Shown one piece after another: positions 1-6,340 of a stretch of DNA of 64,000 nucleotides; position 1 is the first letter of the stretch, and each line of letters starts with the position of its first letter. Location: the NCBI RefSeq assembly GCF_001456025.1, contig NZ_LMTZ01000099.1, forward strand, positions 57,717-121,716. Reading direction: 5' to 3'. The notes below the pieces were generated by a model, which saw nothing but the letters and a program-made list of their open reading frames with translations, was not told where the DNA came from and ran no database searches. This DNA is from Mastigocoleus testarum BC008 (GTDB lineage Bacteria > Cyanobacteriota > Cyanobacteriia > Cyanobacteriales > Nostocaceae). A program made the translations under genes and the position numbers.

Positions 1-21
1 AGTAGATGTCGCACGCAGCGA

Positions 22-50
22 GTGATTTATATAATCATCTATATAATCAC
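22..50. other. AT-rich inverted repeat beside unit A
   Basis: GTGATTTATATA at the left is mirrored by TATATAATCAC at the right, with one extra base, giving a weak hairpin directly next to the first structured RNA unit. On the minus strand it would follow unit A, so it could be a processing or end signal, but there is no clear T-tract. Confidence 0.35.
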
Positions 51-128
51 CGCGCAAGTTTAGGGAGCCTTGTGTTTATTGCAAACGTGGAAGTTTTGCG
101 TATGTAAGCTCTCTTTGTGAGGGCGCGG
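50..128 (-). ncRNA. structured RNA unit A (anticodon stem-loop-like insert)
   Basis: Same frame as the units at 2458-3847. The outer stem is CCGCGC (50-55) with GCGCGG (123-128), the internal loop is AAGTT opposite GTGAGGG, and the inner stem is AGGGAGC with GCTCTCT. The insert is short. Read on the minus strand, positions 81-99 form a GCAAA/UUUGC stem closing CUUCCAC, which has the form of a tRNA anticodon loop (U33, anticodon UCC, A37). Unit E carries the same UCC anticodon in a whole tRNA-like body. The frame is clearly visible; the anticodon-loop reading is inference. It lies downstream of four leftward genes and probably on the same transcript. Confidence 0.6.
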
Positions 129-154
129 CAACAACTACTGTTAATATAAAAATC

Positions 155-610
155 TCAGTTTAAAGGCTTTATGTTGGGTTGAAGCCAGTTATTACGAGCC
201 TCCCAAGACATGAGTAAATCTTGAGTGTAATATTGCAATGGTAAGTACTTGTTGTCATAAGCATCAACTAAGCCATTTGTTAACTGCAATATTGAATCTT
301 GGTGACGGTTAACCAAAAGATAATCTCGTACTACCCAAACCCAAAACAGAGTAATTGTTTCGTGGTAACCACTATTTTTTGTAGTCTTAATACCCATCGC
401 AGCGTTATAACGCTTTATGTTGTTACGAATTTCCTGAATTGCTTCTTGCTCGTTATAGTGGATGAGATACCACAATGTAATGGTTAAATGTGCACTGTGA
501 TTCCATTCACTTCGAGACAAAGTACAATTATTGAACGCAGTTACCAAAGCTTCTATTTCATTTTCAGTTTGGTATTTACCATTTTGATATTCATCATATT
601 CATGACTCAT
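155..610 (-). CDS. conserved hypothetical protein (151 aa)
   Basis: I do not recognise the family with confidence. The protein is soluble, with no signal peptide or membrane segment. It has a W-N-H-S-A-H-L-T motif near residue 37-44 and a Y-H-E-T-I-T motif near residue 82-88; paired His/Glu residues of this kind could bind metal or form an active site, but that is inference. It is the last gene of a leftward series (phosphoesterase-like, unknown, bL12 paralogue, this gene), 11 bases after the bL12 paralogue, and is followed by RNA unit A. The context suggests a role in the same tRNA/rRNA-mimic system. Confidence 0.7.
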   Translation of the reverse strand: MSHEYDEYQNGKYQTENEIEALVTAFNNCTLSRSEWNHSAHLTITLWYLIHYNEQEAIQEIRNNIKRYNAAMGIKTTKNSGYHETITLFWVWVVRDYLLVNRHQDSILQLTNGLVDAYDNKYLPLQYYTQDLLMSWEARNNWLQPNIKPLN

Positions 611-621
611 TATTGATTACT

Positions 622-1029
622 TCAGACTGATTGCTTCAGAGATACTTTTGCTCCTGTAGCCTCTAATTTTTGCTTGATATTTGCAGCTTCATTATAAGCG
701 GTCGCAAATATTACAGTTTTGGGAACTGATTCAACGAAATCTTTTGCTTCTCTCAATCCTAAACCAGTAATTGCTCGTACCTCTTTTAAAATTGCAATTT
801 TTTTGTTTGGAGGTACTTCTTCTAAAACAACATCAAATACTGTATCAGTTTCTATTTCATCTTCGATTATTTGAAAATAAGCAGAGTCATCTATTACTGA
901 CGGTTGAATTAGAGAACGTGGAGAAGCATCAACATTAAAGGTATCTTCGATTTTCTTAACTAATTCAGCAGTTTCAAGTAGGGTTAAATCTTTCAACTGC
1001 TCTAAAATTACAACAGTTTTGCTAGACAC
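622..1029 (-). CDS. divergent ribosomal protein bL12 (L7/L12) paralogue
   Basis: 135 aa. The C-terminal half matches the bL12 C-terminal domain: FDVVLEEVPPNKKIAILKEV, then TGLGLREAKDFVE, then a final GAKVSLK. In the ribosomal stalk this domain contacts translational GTPases. The N-terminal part, with its LEQLKDLTLLETAELVKKIE helix pair, resembles the dimerisation domain that binds uL10. The linker between them is longer and more acidic than usual, and the E-G-A-P-K region is replaced by ESVPKTVIFATAYN. The genuine rplL normally sits with rplJ; here the gene stands alone between an unknown gene and tRNA-like RNAs. That marks it as a paralogue, possibly a specialised or decoy stalk protein (inference). 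Confidence 0.85.
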   Translation of the reverse strand: MSSKTVVILEQLKDLTLLETAELVKKIEDTFNVDASPRSLIQPSVIDDSAYFQIIEDEIETDTVFDVVLEEVPPNKKIAILKEVRAITGLGLREAKDFVESVPKTVIFATAYNEAANIKQKLEATGAKVSLKQSV

Positions 1030-1103
1030 AATCCAAACCTGTAGTCCATCTATATAAAAAACTTTCTTGCAGAAATCAAATTAATTATTATCAATTATGT
1101 TGA

Positions 1104-1811
1104 TTAAGCTTGAGCAAGCTGCATCTTAATTAATTTAATTTCTTTTTTATTACACTGTCGTTTACTTGCAGCGTAAATTTTGCGATGATAATTCTTAACG
1201 GCTAATTTTTCATTGATTACTATTCTCAGTAAAACATCTCTAGCAGCATCAAAAATCAAGTCTTTAAAAGTTATCAAATACCAGATATCATTAATTTTTT
1301 GATACTGATGATAATTATCTATCACTAATAAATCATCACGTTTTTTAGGAGCTTCTTTTTTCTGCTTCTGAGCTATACAAAGAATACCTGTTTCTGGATG
1401 AACGTATAATGCTTCACGCCAATAATTAGCCAAAGAACGTTCATTAATTCGTTCGTAAGGTAATCCATCGATTAACACTACATGAAGTTCTACAAAGCTC
1501 CAAACATGAGAAAGAATATGCTGTCCAGAGAGTCCTCTTGGATCGAGTTTGTAACACAACTCACTGTAAACCTTATTCCAAGGCTGTCCTACTTTGGAAC
1601 GCAACCAACGATGTAATGGTCCAAGATGATCAGAGAAATACTTAGTCTTATTTCTAGGCTTGATGATATATTGACTTAATAAACCATCTTCAGTAGCATC
1701 AGCGGTAATCTTATCCAAACATTTTCTATAACCACTGTGCTTTCTTAAACTTATTCTCAATCCACTACGGGGACGTTCAATAACAATCTCTCCCAAACGA
1801 TGTTCGCTCAT
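1104..1811 (-). CDS. conserved protein of unknown function (235 aa)
   Basis: Begins with an ERPRSG segment. The middle carries LGPLHRWLRSKVGQPWNKVY followed by a G-Q-H-I-L-S-H-V-W motif (about residues 83-125). I recall this segment as a recurring motif in cyanobacterial and planctomycete proteins of unknown function. The C-terminus is rich in Lys and Arg, which fits RNA or ribosome contact. There is no signal peptide or membrane segment. It lies between the 2H-phosphoesterase-like gene and the bL12 paralogue in one leftward series. I do not assign an activity. Confidence 0.75.
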   Translation of the reverse strand: MSEHRLGEIVIERPRSGLRISLRKHSGYRKCLDKITADATEDGLLSQYIIKPRNKTKYFSDHLGPLHRWLRSKVGQPWNKVYSELCYKLDPRGLSGQHILSHVWSFVELHVVLIDGLPYERINERSLANYWREALYVHPETGILCIAQKQKKEAPKKRDDLLVIDNYHQYQKINDIWYLITFKDLIFDAARDVLLRIVINEKLAVKNYHRKIYAASKRQCNKKEIKLIKMQLAQA

Positions 1812-1969
1812 AGCTTGGATTATTATTTGGGTCTTTAACTAAACTTTTACTGATATTGGTTAACTGGTAAATTAGATATTCTAATAGAGAAATTTTGTTC
1901 TCTTTTGTAATAAAGTTTAAGAGCATTTTTCTCACCTTTTATAAATATAAATAAATGTATTTAATAAGA
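1812..1969. other. AT-rich spacer inside the leftward series
   Basis: AT-rich spacer of about 160 bases. I see no RNA frame unit, gene or clear terminator in it. Confidence 0.4.
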
Positions 1970-2437
1970 TTAATATTGATATAGATATTCCAGTGAAACT
2001 TTCATTTTATCTTTTGGTATTAATAATCGACCAATAGTCAAATGAAGTGCGTTTCTGTGTAATGGATTTAGACCAAGTTCAACTCGAATCTCATCCAACT
2101 TCGGGCAGTAAACATTTATCCATACATGCCTACCATTTTCCCACCATAAGTAATTTGAATATCTAAAATTTATTTCTACCCCTTCGTATTTACCCCAAAG
2201 AGATAAATTGGGAGGTTTCTCTCCTCTATTCCAGGTAATATGAGCGCCAGAACGCGAGCCTTTATTAACTGCAATACCCCATCTTAAAAGTAACCAAAGG
2301 TAATAGTTAATTATTTCCTCGTCACATTTGAGAATACCCCAAAAGGGCTCGGATGTTTCTGTTTTGTTGTAGTCGTAAAAAATGACCCCTGTAGAAGAGA
2401 AACTATAGTATTCTGAAGGTTTCATTTTATTACTCAT
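1970..2437 (-). CDS. 2H-phosphoesterase-like protein (two HxTx motifs)
   Basis: 155 aa. Two H-x-T-x motifs are visible: AHITW at His66 and LHLTIGRL at His132. Paired HxTx motifs about 65-85 residues apart are the signature of the 2H phosphoesterase superfamily (LigT/ThpR, CPDase, tRNA-splicing phosphodiesterases), which acts on 2',3'-cyclic or 2'-5' phosphodiester RNA ends. The rest is aromatic-rich and does not match LigT closely, so the assignment rests on motifs and spacing. It is the first protein gene after the tRNA-like array on the same strand, which suits an RNA end-processing role. An alternative is a phage-type protein that shares the HLTIGR motif. Confidence 0.55.
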   Translation of the reverse strand: MSNKMKPSEYYSFSSTGVIFYDYNKTETSEPFWGILKCDEEIINYYLWLLLRWGIAVNKGSRSGAHITWNRGEKPPNLSLWGKYEGVEINFRYSNYLWWENGRHVWINVYCPKLDEIRVELGLNPLHRNALHLTIGRLLIPKDKMKVSLEYLYQY

Positions 2438-2482
2438 GATGATGATTTTTAATCACCCCACGCAAGTTAAAAAAGCTGTTTG

Positions 2483-2566
2483 TTCATACATAGGATTTGC
2501 ACCTACGAACTCTTTCGAGTTACTTGAGCCAGAATCAAGCGCCTTCAACTACTAGGCTAGTATGTA
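2483..2566 (-). tRNA. class II tRNA-like gene, anticodon CUG (unit B)
   Basis: Minus strand. The acceptor UACAUAC pairs 6 of 7 with GUAUGAA. The D-stem is GCC/GGC and the anticodon stem is CUUGA/UCAAG around UUCUGGC (U33, anticodon CUG). There is a long variable arm and a T-stem GUAGG/CCUAU. The T-loop is UGCAAAU, so the near-invariant U55 is G. The long variable arm fits Leu, Ser or Tyr, while a CUG anticodon would read the Gln codon CAG, so identity is inconsistent. The 5' acceptor strand is the conserved UUACAUAC of the frame. It may be a tRNA mimic rather than a working tRNA. Confidence 0.7.
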
Positions 2567-2726
2567 AGCTTTTTTTGTTAGGGCGCAGGATGAAAATATT
2601 GTTTCTTCAGTACTTGTTATGTTTAACTAATAATTAAAGATTAATTTTTTTACCAGCGCTAGACATATAGTAGATAAACTCTATTACCTAATCACCAATC
2701 CCCAATAGCCAATCCCATTTTTAAAA

Positions 2727-2915
2727 CCTCGTATAAGTTAAAAAAGCTGTGACATAGCTACCGCTCTTACTCAAGATAACCTGAGCAGTGGGCACGCATT
2801 ACGCATCTAACGTGAGACTTGTAATGCTTCGCTCTTTCGGTCACCCGAATTCTGCTACCTTAGGGTCGTTATAGTTACGAAAAGTATGTAAGCTTTATCG
2901 GTTAGGATACGAGGC
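2727..2915 (-). ncRNA. unit C: 23S rRNA helix 69-71 mimic
   Basis: A perfect outer stem CCTCGTAT/ATACGAGG encloses, on the minus strand, a 32-base segment (2847-2878) that begins GUAACUAUAACGACCCUAAG and continues GUAGCAGAAUUC. I count about 28 of 32 matches to the universally conserved 23S domain IV sequence that also forms the I-CeuI target. The helix-69 stem CCGU/ACGG has become UCGU/ACGA (2866-2880), a compensatory C-G to U-A change that keeps the hairpin. It is followed by UUCGG-GUGA-CCGAA (2836-2849), a shortened form of the helix-71 hairpin. The remainder contains a GCAUUAC/GUAAUGC hairpin and a GCUC...GAGC element I cannot assign. Confidence 0.75.
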
Positions 2916-2961
2916 GTAGTTTTTATATTCCACGCAAGTCAGCAAAGCTATAAAATAACCT

Positions 2962-3032
2962 TCGTTTGCTCTACCAATTGAGCTACATCTCCATTAGTGG
3001 AGATGATGGGAATTGAACCCATACCACAACGA
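2962..3032 (-). tRNA. circularly permuted tRNA-like gene (unit D)
   Basis: On the minus strand the 3' half comes first: UCGUU, variable GUGGU, T-arm AUGGG-UUCAAUU-CCCAU, acceptor CAUCUCC, discriminator A. Then come the linker CUAAU and the 5' half: acceptor GGAGAUG, UA, D-arm GCUC-AAUUGGUA-GAGC, A, AACGA. Rejoined, every arm pairs: 7/7 acceptor, 4/4 D-stem, AACGA/UCGUU anticodon stem, 5/5 T-stem, with a normal T-loop. The break lies in the anticodon loop, which is replaced by the frame stem, so no anticodon can be read. Permuted tRNA genes are known from some algae and archaea; I know of none described in bacteria. Confidence 0.85.
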
Positions 3033-3166
3033 TTAAAAATGGTATGTAAGCTTCACAAATTAGGGCGCGGAAATTATGTAAAACTATTTATTTATCTCGT
3101 TCTTGTGCAAGCTATTAATTCACAATCATTTTTGTCATTTTGCGCAAGTCAAAAAAGCTTTTTTTA

Positions 3167-3241
3167 TGGTACCCTTGGCAGGAATCGCACCTGCAACCTC
3201 TTGATTGGAAGTCAAGCGAGCTACTGTTGCTCTACAAAGTG
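3167..3241 (-). tRNA. tRNA-like gene, anticodon UCC (Gly) (unit E)
   Basis: Minus strand, normal order. The D-stem is GAGC/GCUC with a loop AACAGUA that lacks the usual GG. The anticodon stem CUUGA/UCAAG surrounds CUUCCAA (anticodon UCC, Gly). The T-stem is GCAGG/CCUGC with loop UGCGAUU, where U55 is G as in unit B. The acceptor CACUUUG/CAAGGGU pairs only at the inner five positions, because its 5' strand follows the conserved UUACACAC of the frame. An ACCA follows the acceptor. The defects at the acceptor end, D-loop and position 55 argue against an ordinary translating tRNA. Confidence 0.7.
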
Positions 3242-3341
3242 TGTAAGCTTTTTAAGTTAGGGCGCAAAATGAAATGTCTGTATGAGAAATCGAAAAATCA
3301 AAATTAATTAAACACTCCGCGCAAGTTAATAAAGCTGTGAG

Positions 3342-3437
3342 TTCATACACAGGAATTGTTAGCGAAGCGTCTCCGCTAGGAGAAACCTGTTACCAGCCAG
3401 TTAATAGCCGAATGCTCTACCTATGAGCTAGTATGTA
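3342..3437 (-). tRNA. tRNA-Asn-like gene with repeat inserted in T-loop (unit F)
   Basis: Minus strand, normal order. The acceptor is UACAUAC/GUAUGAA, the D-arm GCUC-AUAGGUA-GAGC, and the anticodon stem UUCGG/CUGGC surrounds CUAUUAA (U33, anticodon AUU). The arm closely resembles cyanobacterial tRNA-Asn, with G34 changed to A. The T-stem ACAGG/CCUGU is interrupted in its loop by about 27 bases (3358-3384) of a GTTAGCG...GGAGAA palindromic repeat that is dispersed elsewhere in the window. The T-loop is therefore destroyed or replaced by a hairpin, and the gene is unlikely to make a canonical tRNA. Confidence 0.65.
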
Positions 3438-3472
3438 GGCTTTCTAAGTTAGGGCGCAGAGTGAATTTTTTA

Positions 3473-3541
3473 TGATTCTATGTAACTTACAAAAGCTATA
3501 TACTTAATGTTCGTAAATATATTACTTTTTTTATAGAATCA
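3473..3541 (-). ncRNA. degenerate framed RNA unit H
   Basis: The outer stem TGATTCTAT/ATAGAATCA is perfect and the left arm still reads TAACTTACAAAAGCT like the other units. The right arm has lost GTAAGCTT and TTAGGG, and no tRNA arms are visible in the AT-rich insert. It is either a decayed unit or one with a very short insert. Confidence 0.5.
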
Positions 3542-3710
3542 ATAACAAATAAATTTAATTGCTTGCCTTATATATATTTAATTTTCGTGGTTCTGTTTTA
3601 TGATTTTTACTGATCTGAAATCTAGTTAACAATACATTAAACCTAAAATCCAAAATCTATTTTCTATTATTTTAAATAGTTCCACACAAGTTAGAAAAGC
3701 CTTGAATATT

Positions 3711-3817
3711 ACATTCGCCTATACCAATTTGGCCACCTCTCCATGAGTGAAGAGGGTGGGATTTGTTAGCGCAAGCGTGCCGAAGGCATACCTGCATGTT
3801 CATTTCTGAACAAATGT
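3711..3817 (-). tRNA. circularly permuted class II tRNA-like gene (unit G)
   Basis: Minus strand order: anticodon-stem 3' strand ACAUU, a long variable arm UGUUCA-GAAA-UGAACA, a T-arm disrupted by a GTTAGCGCAAGCGTGCCGAA-type palindromic repeat, acceptor CCUCUUC, A, linker CUCAU. Then acceptor GGAGAGG, UG, D-arm GCC-AAAUUGGUAUA-GGC, G, and AAUGU. Rejoined, the acceptor pairs 7/7 with one G-U and the anticodon stem AAUGU/ACAUU pairs 5/5. The long variable arm indicates Ser, Leu or Tyr type. The topology is the same as unit D: opened in the anticodon loop, acceptor capped by A plus five linker bases. Confidence 0.8.
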
Positions 3818-3925
3818 ATGTAAGCTTCACCTGTTAGGGTGCGGAACTAATTTTTTTAGTTTCAATTTTGTAGTTTTTAGCTTAAAGTTTCAAGTTCTAT
3901 ATTTAAATTTTCAACTCAAAACTTT

Positions 3926-4126
3926 CTAACCATAAACTGCTTCTGGTCTTACTATCAGATCGCCACTTGGTCTGCGGTCAATTACGTAAGATTCAAAACT
4001 TATTAAATTCACATCAAAATGCTGTGCTAGTCTTTCTTTAATCGCAACATCACTCATGTTTGAGTCTAAACTAATTTGACTTTGAGTAATGTCATAAGAA
4101 CGACCTTGAAATCTAACATGAATCAT
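3926..4126 (-). CDS. small conserved protein (66 aa)
   Basis: Starts MIHVRFQGRSYDI and ends IVRPEAVYG. It is compact, with no membrane segment. A strong ribosome-binding site AGGAGG lies about 8 bases before the ATG, and a good promoter lies further upstream. It is the first gene of the leftward transcript that continues into the tRNA-like array, so it may regulate or bind those RNAs. I do not recognise a named domain. The regular alternation of short strands suggests a small beta-rich fold (inference). Confidence 0.75.
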   Translation of the reverse strand: MIHVRFQGRSYDITQSQISLDSNMSDVAIKERLAQHFDVNLISFESYVIDRRPSGDLIVRPEAVYG

Positions 4127-4205
4127 TTTAAAACCTCCTGATAGTTAATAATTGGGAGGTGAAAATTTGAAGAAGAACTTCAGTGCTTTATCTCTCGTTA
4201 TTAAT

Positions 4206-4234
4206 ATACTACTTAAATACTACATTGCTGTCAA
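4206..4234 (-). promoter_or_regulatory. sigma70-type promoter for the leftward RNA/protein operon
   Basis: On the minus strand TTGACA (4229-4234) is followed after 17 bases by TAGTAT (4206-4211), close to consensus. Transcription would start near 4199 and give a leader of about 70 bases before the 66-aa gene. I see no terminator between that gene and RNA unit G, so the array and the genes down to 155 may share this promoter. The stretch 4235-4439 holds no gene I can support. Confidence 0.7.
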
Positions 4235-4439
4235 TACCCCAGAATAAATTTTTTCTATTTTCGCTGTAATTGCCTTATTACAAAGTTTCCCGCAGCTTAT
4301 TAGATGTAGTACACATTAGCAAGCAATATTGGAAGTATGAATAACAGGTATCCATCGACTATTGATATGTTCGCCCGTCGTCAAAACCTTTATTGTTTTG
4401 AGTGTTTTATTTGTTCTCTTCCTTCCACCCGTTGCTTTC

Positions 4440-5942
4440 CTATTCATCTATCCGATCCATGTTGGAATTATCCTCAATGGAAGGATTTATCTCACCAGCT
4501 TGAGGAGGATTCAAAATTTCGGAATCAGATGAATTCATATTATCTTCAGCCGCATTATCTTCAGAACTAAAACCATTTTCAAAAGAAGGAACCATTTCAT
4601 TATTTTGGGTGGGAATTACTGGCTCAGACGAGTTCTGATTGTCTGAGTTCTGATTTTCTGAGTTCTGATTTTCTGAGTTCACGTCACTTAAGTCCACATC
4701 ACCTAAATCCACATTTCCCTTGGGAAATAAACTATCTTCCTCAACTGAAGGAGCATTTTCATCAACTTCAGATGGAACTCCTTGTTCGGGTTGAGAGAAG
4801 TTCCCATCACCTCCAACTACATTACCTTCAGAAGTTGAATTATCGTTAGCAGAGGGAGTTGGTTCATTTTCAGGCTGGGATAAGTTAGTATCACCTTCAA
4901 TTACACTATCTTCGGTTGGAAAGACTTCAGGATTTGAAGTTTCGTCAACAGGAGGATTTTCACTCGTATCTGGTACTACTGGTTTTTCTTTCTCTGCAGT
5001 AATTTGCTGCATCAATTGTTCAATGATTTCCACTTGCTGAAAATCACCTTGACTGCGGAAGCGATCGCCAGCACGTTTGAAAGCAGACTTTGCTTTTTTT
5101 ATTTCGCCTTGGTTGTACCAAGTTACTCCCAAATTGTAATAAGCCTGAGGGTTATTGGGGTCATTATTAATTGCTTGTTTGTAAATTGCAACTGCATTCT
5201 GGGTTCGACCCTGAATCACCTGAAGACTGCCGATATTATTATATGCTTGCGTGTTTTTCGGATCTAGCTCTATAACTCGTTGATAAGCTGCGATCGCATC
5301 TTCTAAATTACCGGCGTTTTGCTGCGCGATTGCTAAATTGAAATAAGCGTTAGCATTTTCATTGTCAAAGTTAACTGCTTGTTGATAAGCTGCGATCGCC
5401 TCATCCAATCTACCTTGTTCGTAGAGTACTAGTCCCAAATTATAGTAGGAAGATGCCATGGTCGGTGCTACTACCAAAGCTTGACGGTAAGCAGTAATTG
5501 CAGCTTCGCTTTGCCCTTGTTTTTGTAAAGCCAAACCTAAGTTATAGTAGGCTTCAGCAAGATTAGGATTTATGCGAATTGCTTCTGAGTATTCTTGTAC
5601 CGCACTTTCCAAGCGATTGGTTTCTAGAAGAATGTTACCGAGATAATTGCGAGCAGCAGCAAAATTTGGATCGCGTTGTAAAGCTTGACGGAGTGCAGAC
5701 TCAGCACCTTCTAAATCTTTGCGATTGTAACGCATGACTCCCTGTTGGTAAAAACTAGCAGCTTTTAAATCCGTATTTGCTGGTATGGTCTGTGCTAATA
5801 GTTTACTTTCTGGTCGCTCAGCAAATATTTGCCAACCCAAACTCAAAAACACAGAAGTACACAAAATTGCTATTTTCCGACAGAAGTAAATATGCGGATC
5901 CTTTTTTTCATTTTTGTGAGACATGAATGCTAGACCTACCAT
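4440..5942 (-). CDS. exported TPR-repeat protein with acidic Asn/Ser/Glu-rich tail
   Basis: 500 aa, or 494 from the second Met, which gives a better signal sequence. A hydrophobic segment (about residues 23-41) follows KNEKKDPH, suggesting a signal peptide or anchor. About seven tetratricopeptide repeats fill residues 60-310, with repeated A-x-x-x-Y-x-x-A-[IL]-x-x-x-P-x-x-A-x-A-Y-x-N-L-G patterns. TPRs mediate protein-protein contact. After residue 320 the chain is acidic and low in complexity, with SENQNSENQNSDNQN repeats, so it is probably disordered. A role in envelope or complex assembly is plausible; no specific function can be named. It is transcribed alone. Confidence 0.85.
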   Translation of the reverse strand: MVGLAFMSHKNEKKDPHIYFCRKIAILCTSVFLSLGWQIFAERPESKLLAQTIPANTDLKAASFYQQGVMRYNRKDLEGAESALRQALQRDPNFAAARNYLGNILLETNRLESAVQEYSEAIRINPNLAEAYYNLGLALQKQGQSEAAITAYRQALVVAPTMASSYYNLGLVLYEQGRLDEAIAAYQQAVNFDNENANAYFNLAIAQQNAGNLEDAIAAYQRVIELDPKNTQAYNNIGSLQVIQGRTQNAVAIYKQAINNDPNNPQAYYNLGVTWYNQGEIKKAKSAFKRAGDRFRSQGDFQQVEIIEQLMQQITAEKEKPVVPDTSENPPVDETSNPEVFPTEDSVIEGDTNLSQPENEPTPSANDNSTSEGNVVGGDGNFSQPEQGVPSEVDENAPSVEEDSLFPKGNVDLGDVDLSDVNSENQNSENQNSDNQNSSEPVIPTQNNEMVPSFENGFSSEDNAAEDNMNSSDSEILNPPQAGEINPSIEDNSNMDRIDE

Positions 5943-6340
5943 TATTGCTTGATGCTATAAAGTCAGGGTACCCAGCAAAGTCTTAAAAATTTATATTCTT
6001 GTAAAGGATTCTGTGTTTTGGCGTTGCTTTAGTTTTTTATTTGCTACAGAGAACTTTTTGTTTTAAAAATAAGGCTTGTTCTCCTAATGCAAAAACAATA
6101 AAAGTTTGAACTAAATTATTTTCTGTGAAAAATGGGGATATTAATAATAACGGAAAAAATATCTTAGTTATTACCAGGATAGTAAGAAATTTCTTGTAAG
6201 ATAATCTATCCAAAGTTTTATTACCATTATTAATTTTATATTTCTAGTGAAAGAAGCCTAGTCTTTGGAATATCGGTAAGAATTTAGAAAGAACATAAGA
6301 TTCTATAAAAGTAAAAACACTTATTACGGAGGTAAATATA
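5943..6340. other. divergent intergenic region
   Basis: About 400 AT-rich bases between the TPR gene and hsp20, so both promoters must lie here. No RNA gene or repeat is visible. A ribosome-binding site ACGGAGGT lies just before the hsp20 GTG. Confidence 0.5.

Larger units (their letters stand above)
2458..3847 (-). repeat. array of seven framed structured RNA units
   Basis: Units B 2458-2589, C 2727-2915, D 2928-3072, E 3137-3270, F 3313-3463, H 3473-3541 and G 3679-3847 share one architecture. On the plus strand each left arm reads roughly GCGCAAGTTAAAAAAGCT and each right arm GTATGTAAGCTTTTT then TTAGGGCGC. Outer stems differ between units but always pair: CCTCGTAT/ATACGAGG in C, ATTTTGCGC/GCGCAAAAT in E, CACTCCGCGC/GCGCAGAGTG in F, TGATTCTAT/ATAGAATCA in H, GTTCCACAC/GTGCGGAAC in G. 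This covariation indicates RNA structure. tRNA or rRNA pieces occupy the apical loop, all on the minus strand. I know of no described element with this form. Spacers between units hold no genes. Confidence 0.85.

Noticed and set aside
2852..2878. I-CeuI-like homing endonuclease target as the reason for the 23S match
   Set aside because: No homing endonuclease or intron is nearby, and the compensatory stem change fits RNA structure better than a DNA target.
2997..3260. Plus-strand frame across units D and E
   Set aside because: It reads through tRNA-like genes on the opposite strand and the frame stems; not a protein gene.
2458..3847. Frame stems as a known self-cleaving ribozyme (twister, twister-sister) or group I intron
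   Set aside because: Some bases resemble twister-sister (GCAAG and GGGCGC), but the required inner loops and helices are absent, and there is no group I core.
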